From Candidatus Equimonas enterica (lineage in GTDB: Bacteria; Bacteroidota; Bacteroidia; Bacteroidales; Bacteroidaceae): a stretch of DNA of 9,320 nucleotides. This document shows positions 6,623-9,320 of this stretch, piece after piece. The number at the start of each line of letters is the position of its first letter. Positions within the stretch are counted from its first letter, which is position 1. The stretch spans positions 1 through 9,320 of the forward strand of contig JAGHRU010000126.1 in the NCBI GenBank assembly GCA_018066225.1, in the 5' to 3' direction. Both the position numbers and the translations under genes were made by a program. The notes under the pieces were generated by a model, which worked only from the letters and a program-made list of their open reading frames with translations, was not told where the DNA came from and did not search any database.

Positions 6623-6883
6623 TTATGCTTCTGCGGGGAGGACGCTGACAACGCTGCGGTTGCGGTTGCCACGCTTGAAGTTTACCACGCCATCTACGAG
6701 AGCGTAGAGGGTGTCGTCCTTACCGATAGCCACGTTCTTGCCAGGATGGTGCTGCGTACCGCGCTGACGCACAATGATGTTGCCTGCAACGCAGGTCTGA
6801 CCACCCCAAATCTTAACGCCTAATCGCTGAGCGTGTGATTCACGTCCGTTCTTCGAACTACCTACACCTTTCTTATGTGCCAT
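6623..6883 (-). CDS. rpmA: 50S ribosomal protein L27
   Basis: L27 sits at the peptidyl-transferase centre of the 50S subunit, its N-terminal tail reaching towards the P-site tRNA. The 86-residue product has the standard start MAHKKGVGSSKNGRESHAQRLGVK, then GGQTCVAGNIIVRQRGTQHHPG and the closing strand VNFKRGNRNRSVVSV. It starts directly at MAHKKG and so lacks the cleavable N-terminal extension of Firmicutes L27. The gene follows rplU by 23 bases, the usual bacterial rplU-rpmA order. Confidence 0.98.
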   Translation of the reverse strand: MAHKKGVGSSKNGRESHAQRLGVKIWGGQTCVAGNIIVRQRGTQHHPGKNVAIGKDDTLYALVDGVVNFKRGNRNRSVVSVLPAEA

Positions 6884-6906
6884 GGTTTCTTACGTTTTTT
6901 TAGGGG

Positions 6907-7224
6907 TTAAGCAATAATTTCTTTTACAATCACTTCGGAGTACTGGTGACGGAAACCGTTGAGCTTGCGATAGCCCTTACGACGCTTCTTGTGGAAGACA
7001 AGGACTTTCTTACCTTTGACAAGGGGGCTGCCGATTTCACACACTACCTTGGCACCTTCTACGCGAGGCGTGCCAACGGTGATTGCTCCGTTGTTGTCGA
7101 GCAACAACACGTTCTCAAACTCAACAGTCTGTCCGCTTTCTGCGTCCTGCAAGTGGTTGACAAAGAGCTTCTGTCCCTGCTCCACCTTAAACTGCTGACC
7201 GTTAATTTCTACGATTGCGTACAT
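6907..7224 (-). CDS. rplU: 50S ribosomal protein L21
   Basis: L21 is an early-assembling large-subunit protein that binds 23S rRNA. The 105-residue protein begins MYAIVEINGQQFKVEQGQKL and carries the conserved rRNA-binding block VLVFHKKRRKGYRKLNGFRHQYSEV near the C-terminus. Length matches the family. It is the first gene of the rplU-rpmA operon. The start follows an A/T-rich stretch (CCATTAAAATG on the minus strand) and has no Shine-Dalgarno sequence. The leader to the predicted promoter is unusually long for this window. Confidence 0.98.
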   Translation of the reverse strand: MYAIVEINGQQFKVEQGQKLFVNHLQDAESGQTVEFENVLLLDNNGAITVGTPRVEGAKVVCEIGSPLVKGKKVLVFHKKRRKGYRKLNGFRHQYSEVIVKEIIA

Positions 7225-7312
7225 TTTAATGGTTTATAACGGGTTTTTCCGGGAGGCGAGAGGGCGACACGAGGGTGTCCCATCTGCTTATTCGGCCCCT
7301 TCGGAGTCAAAA
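7225..7312 (-). promoter_or_regulatory. Structured 5' leader of rplU
   Basis: About 88 bases separate the predicted transcription start from the rplU ATG, against roughly 28-47 for the other three promoters here. The leader contains a hairpin in which 7266-7270 pairs with 7275-7279 (GACAC/GTGTC). One bulged base and two more G-C pairs extend it. An unpaired A/T-rich stretch follows before the ATG. Ribosomal protein leaders are often sites of autoregulation; that this one is regulatory is inference. Confidence 0.35.
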
Positions 7313-7318
7313 TCGCGG

Positions 7319-7350
7319 CAAAATTACGACTAATTTTCCGAACAGCCAAG
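7319..7350 (-). promoter_or_regulatory. Bacteroidetes-type promoter for rplU-rpmA
   Basis: On the minus strand, 7326-7319 reads TAATTTTG, matching the -7 consensus TAnnTTTG. The -33 position 7350-7347 reads CTTG, three of four bases of TTTG, with a 20-nt spacer. Transcription would start near 7312. Confidence 0.65.
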
Positions 7351-7463
7351 TTTTCGTTCCATTATTTTCATTTTGCGGCAGGCTTTTTCGTTTTTCCTAT
7401 ATAATATACACGCGAGAGGCGAGTAGCGCCACGCCGATGGTGCGTACAATTATTAACATTTGG
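7351..7463. other. Core of the 313-bp rplU/dnaA divergent intergenic region
   Basis: The region 7225-7537 holds two divergent promoters (annotated separately) and the rplU leader. This central part is A/T-rich at 7351-7410, including a TATATAATATA run near 7398-7408, then turns GC-rich. A short hairpin is possible there between GCGCCA and TGGTGC (about 7426-7443). I see no gene in it. I also found no match close to the DnaA box TTATCCACA on either strand, so there is no positive evidence for an origin or for DnaA autoregulation here. Confidence 0.5.
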
Positions 7464-7495
7464 CTTGGCACTTTGAAAATATATGCGTAACTTTG
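7464..7495 (+). promoter_or_regulatory. Bacteroidetes-type promoter for dnaA
   Basis: TAACTTTG at 7488-7495 matches the -7 consensus TAnnTTTG. CTTG at 7464-7467 is a three-of-four match to the -33 TTTG, with a 20-nt spacer. A perfect TTTG at 7459-7462 gives a 25-nt spacer and is less likely. The predicted start near 7502 leaves a short T-rich leader before the ATG at 7538. Confidence 0.65.
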
Positions 7496-7537
7496 CAGCC
7501 CGTTTCCCTCTAAAAGCATATATTTTTCACCTTTTGC

Positions 7538-8878
7538 ATGAGCACCCCCGACCAAGACATATTGCGCCGTTGGCAAGACGCGCTGGCTGAATTGCGGCCT
7601 ACGCAGAGCAGCCAGACGTGGGAGACGTGGTTTCAGCCGCTCTCGCTCCTCCGCTTCGACGGCAAGAGCCTGATGATAGGGGTGCCAAGCAGTTTCTTCG
7701 CCAAGCAGTTTGACGACCTCTACTTGGCGCAGTTGTATCCCCTACTTCAGAGTGCTTTTGGTGGGCAGGTGCGCATCCTTTATTCCGTACCTCGCAAGCA
7801 GCAGGACACCCCTACCGACAGCGCGGAGAGCGAGAGCAACATCAGTCTGCCCGCCATTGACCCTTGTCTCAACGCCGACTTCACGTTTGACAACTTCGTG
7901 CGCGGCGCGGCCAACAAGATAGCCCATGCCATCGCGCTCTCCATTGCCGAAAGGCCTGATCAATATACCTTCAACCCGTGGTTTCTCTACGGTGCATCGG
8001 GCGTAGGCAAGACGCATCTGGTCTCTGCGCTTGGCAACCGCTACCACGAGCTTTTCCCCCACAAGCGCACGCTCTATGTCCCTGCCAACATCTTTCTGCT
8101 GCAATATACCGACGCAGCGAAGCAGGGCAAGCAAAACGACTTCATCCACTTCTACCAGAAGATAGACCTGCTCATCATCGACGACTTTCAGGAGATTACC
8201 ACGGCCAAGACGCAGCAGGCTTTCTTCCACATCTTCAACCACTTGCAGCAAAACCGCCGCAAGATAGTCATCACTTCCGACCGTGCGCCTGCCGACTTCG
8301 AGGGCATCGAGGAGCGTATGCTCTCGCGCTTGAAGTGGGGCACCACGACAGAGATAGAGCGTCCCGACATCGCCTTGCGCAAAGCCATCTTACAGAGCAA
8401 GATAAGACGTGCCGGTCTCTCCTTTCCGCGCGATGTCATCAATTTTATTGCCGAAAACGTCAGCGACAACGTGCGTGACCTGCAAGGCTCCATCAACTCC
8501 ATCCTCGCCTATTCCTTCGACGAGAGTGGCGACATCACCGTCGATCTGGCACGCCGCTGCGTGGCGCGCATCGTCAATATCACCAAGAAGGAACTGAGTT
8601 ATGACAACATCGTCGCTGCTGTCTGCAAGTATAGCGGCATCCGCAAGAGCGACATCACAGGCAAAAGCCGCAAGAAGGAAATCGTGGCAGCCCGCCAGCT
8701 CGCGCTCCACATCGCCCACAAATACACCGCTATGAGTTTCAGCCAGCTCGGGCGCGCTATGGGTGGCCGCGACCACAGCACCGTCATGCACGCCTGCAAC
8801 CAAGTGGAGGCCCATCTCGCTGCCGACAAGGCGTTTCGCAAGAGCGTAGAGACGCTGGAAGCAAGCATCAAGCAGTAA
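7538..8878 (+). CDS. dnaA: Chromosomal replication initiator protein DnaA
   Basis: DnaA is the AAA+ ATPase that binds DnaA boxes at oriC, opens the origin and loads the replicative helicase. The 446-residue protein has the full domain order: domain I (about 1-85, with TWETWFQPL), a short domain II linker (about 86-110) and the AAA+ core. The core has Walker A GASGVGKT (152-159), Walker B LLIIDDFQ (211-218), sensor 1 ITSD (245-248), the arginine-finger region ERMLSRLKWG (Arg264) and sensor 2 NVRDLQG (Arg313). Domain IV carries KSRKKEIVAARQ (about 376-387) and the DNA-binding signature GGRDHSTVMHAC (409-420). The box VII segment reads SRLKWG where SRFKWG/TRFKWG is more usual, a mild change. dnaN, recF and gyrB are not adjacent. 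The gene stands alone with its own promoter and terminator, divergent from rplU. Confidence 0.97.
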   Translation: MSTPDQDILRRWQDALAELRPTQSSQTWETWFQPLSLLRFDGKSLMIGVPSSFFAKQFDDLYLAQLYPLLQSAFGGQVRILYSVPRKQQDTPTDSAESESNISLPAIDPCLNADFTFDNFVRGAANKIAHAIALSIAERPDQYTFNPWFLYGASGVGKTHLVSALGNRYHELFPHKRTLYVPANIFLLQYTDAAKQGKQNDFIHFYQKIDLLIIDDFQEITTAKTQQAFFHIFNHLQQNRRKIVITSDRAPADFEGIEERMLSRLKWGTTTEIERPDIALRKAILQSKIRRAGLSFPRDVINFIAENVSDNVRDLQGSINSILAYSFDESGDITVDLARRCVARIVNITKKELSYDNIVAAVCKYSGIRKSDITGKSRKKEIVAARQLALHIAHKYTAMSFSQLGRAMGGRDHSTVMHACNQVEAHLAADKAFRKSVETLEASIKQ

Positions 8879-8905
8879 GCCTCGGTGCACCACATAAGAC
8901 AACAC

Positions 8906-8941
8906 AAAAAGCCGTGACAGATGAGTCTGTCACGGCTTTTT
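8906..8941. terminator. Symmetric bidirectional terminator between dnaA and crcB
   Basis: The arms 8906-8921 and 8926-8941 form a perfect 16-bp stem with a 4-nt loop (TGAG). AAAAA begins one side and TTTTT ends the other, so each strand has a GC-rich hairpin followed by five T residues. It lies 27 bases past the dnaA stop and 15 bases past the crcB stop and can serve both convergent genes. Confidence 0.93.
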
Positions 8942-8956
8942 GCGTCACGCTGCGGC

Positions 8957-9319
8957 CTATCTTGCGATGCGCCACCCAGCATAGGCGGCCACGATGCCCA
9001 GCACTACCGAAAGGACCACATAGCAGAGTGCCGAAACTTGATGGCCCGTGCGAAGGAGCGAAAATGTGGCGTGGGAGAAAGTGGAAAAGGTCGTAAAGCC
9101 ACCGCATACGCCCACGACGAGCAGCAGACTGAAATCACCGCTAATAAGCCGCCGTGCGGCCAAAGCACAGAACACCCCAATAAGAAAACTCCCCACCACA
9201 TTGACAGAGAATGTCGGCCACGGGAAACGCGCAGTCGAAAGCCCCGAAGCAGCGAAGCATTGCCCCACCAAGAATCGGCACACGCCGCCGAGGCCGCTAC
9301 CGTGAAAGACATAGAGAAG
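8957..9319 (-). CDS. crcB: Fluoride channel CrcB/Fluc, start cut off by window edge
   Basis: CrcB (Fluc) forms a dual-topology dimeric channel that lets fluoride leave the cytoplasm and so protects against fluoride toxicity. The visible 120 residues include the family marks GSGLGGVCRF near the N-terminus, FSVNVVGSFLIG (with the pore-lining Asn) and GVCGGFTTFSTFS, the Phe/Thr/Ser track of the pore and central sodium site. Four hydrophobic segments are evident. The frame continues open past the GTG at 9283 to the window edge, adding LLYVFHGSGLGG, which belongs to the conserved first helix. GTG 9283 is therefore an internal Val. Family members are roughly 120-130 residues, so only a few are likely missing. 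It converges on dnaA. Any fluoride riboswitch would lie outside the window. Confidence 0.94.
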   Translation of the reverse strand, partial: LLYVFHGSGLGGVCRFLVGQCFAASGLSTARFPWPTFSVNVVGSFLIGVFCALAARRLISGDFSLLLVVGVCGGFTTFSTFSHATFSLLRTGHQVSALCYVVLSVVLGIVAAYAGWRIAR

Positions 9320-9320
9320 G

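Noticed and set aside
7373..7408. A sigma70-like pair, TTGCGG and TATAAT, upstream of dnaA
   Set aside because: The Bacteroidetes primary sigma factor does not use the -35/-10 consensus, and a better -7 box TAACTTTG lies closer to the gene.
7742..8905. Two minus-strand frames (169 and 171 codons) opposite dnaA
   Set aside because: Same antisense composition effect; dnaA is intact and explains the stretch.
8914..9305. Small + strand frames after dnaA
   Set aside because: They overlap the bidirectional terminator or lie antisense to crcB and have no recognisable features.

Overview
The window looks like a piece of chromosome from an anaerobic member of the Bacteroidales, probably Prevotella-like. 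Four things point there. The start codons lack Shine-Dalgarno sequences and sit behind A/T-rich leaders. Four intergenic promoters match the Bacteroidetes -7 box TAnnTTTG. There is a classical rubrerythrin. The InfB and DnaA proteins read as Bacteroidetes types. No phage, transposon, CRISPR, tRNA or rRNA was seen, and both window edges cut through a gene.

Layout from left to right. The 3' part of infB (translation initiation factor IF-2) runs in from the left edge on the + strand and ends at a strong bidirectional hairpin terminator. A 22-bp imperfect tandem repeat follows, then the terminator of a minus-strand unit. That unit reads, in transcription order, tdk (thymidine kinase), rfbB (dTDP-glucose 4,6-dehydratase), then a secreted protein with a Big_2 Ig-like domain and a duplicated C-terminal module. 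tdk and the rubrerythrin gene are divergent around a two-promoter region. Rubrerythrin converges on a small three-helix membrane protein gene, which lies downstream of the rplU-rpmA (L21-L27) operon and its terminator. rplU and dnaA are divergent around a second two-promoter region. dnaA ends at a symmetric terminator shared with a convergent crcB fluoride channel gene that runs off the right edge.

Most genes are housekeeping: translation (infB, rplU, rpmA), replication initiation (dnaA), thymidine salvage (tdk), nucleotide-sugar synthesis (rfbB), peroxide defence (rubrerythrin) and fluoride export (crcB). tdk and rfbB may share a transcript and both touch dTDP metabolism, but the rest of the rhamnose pathway is not here. 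The least understood parts are the Big_2 secreted protein, the small membrane protein and the 22-bp repeat with mutually exclusive hairpins. All four putative promoters share the extended box GTAA[CT]TTTGC. I did not find a convincing new multi-gene system.
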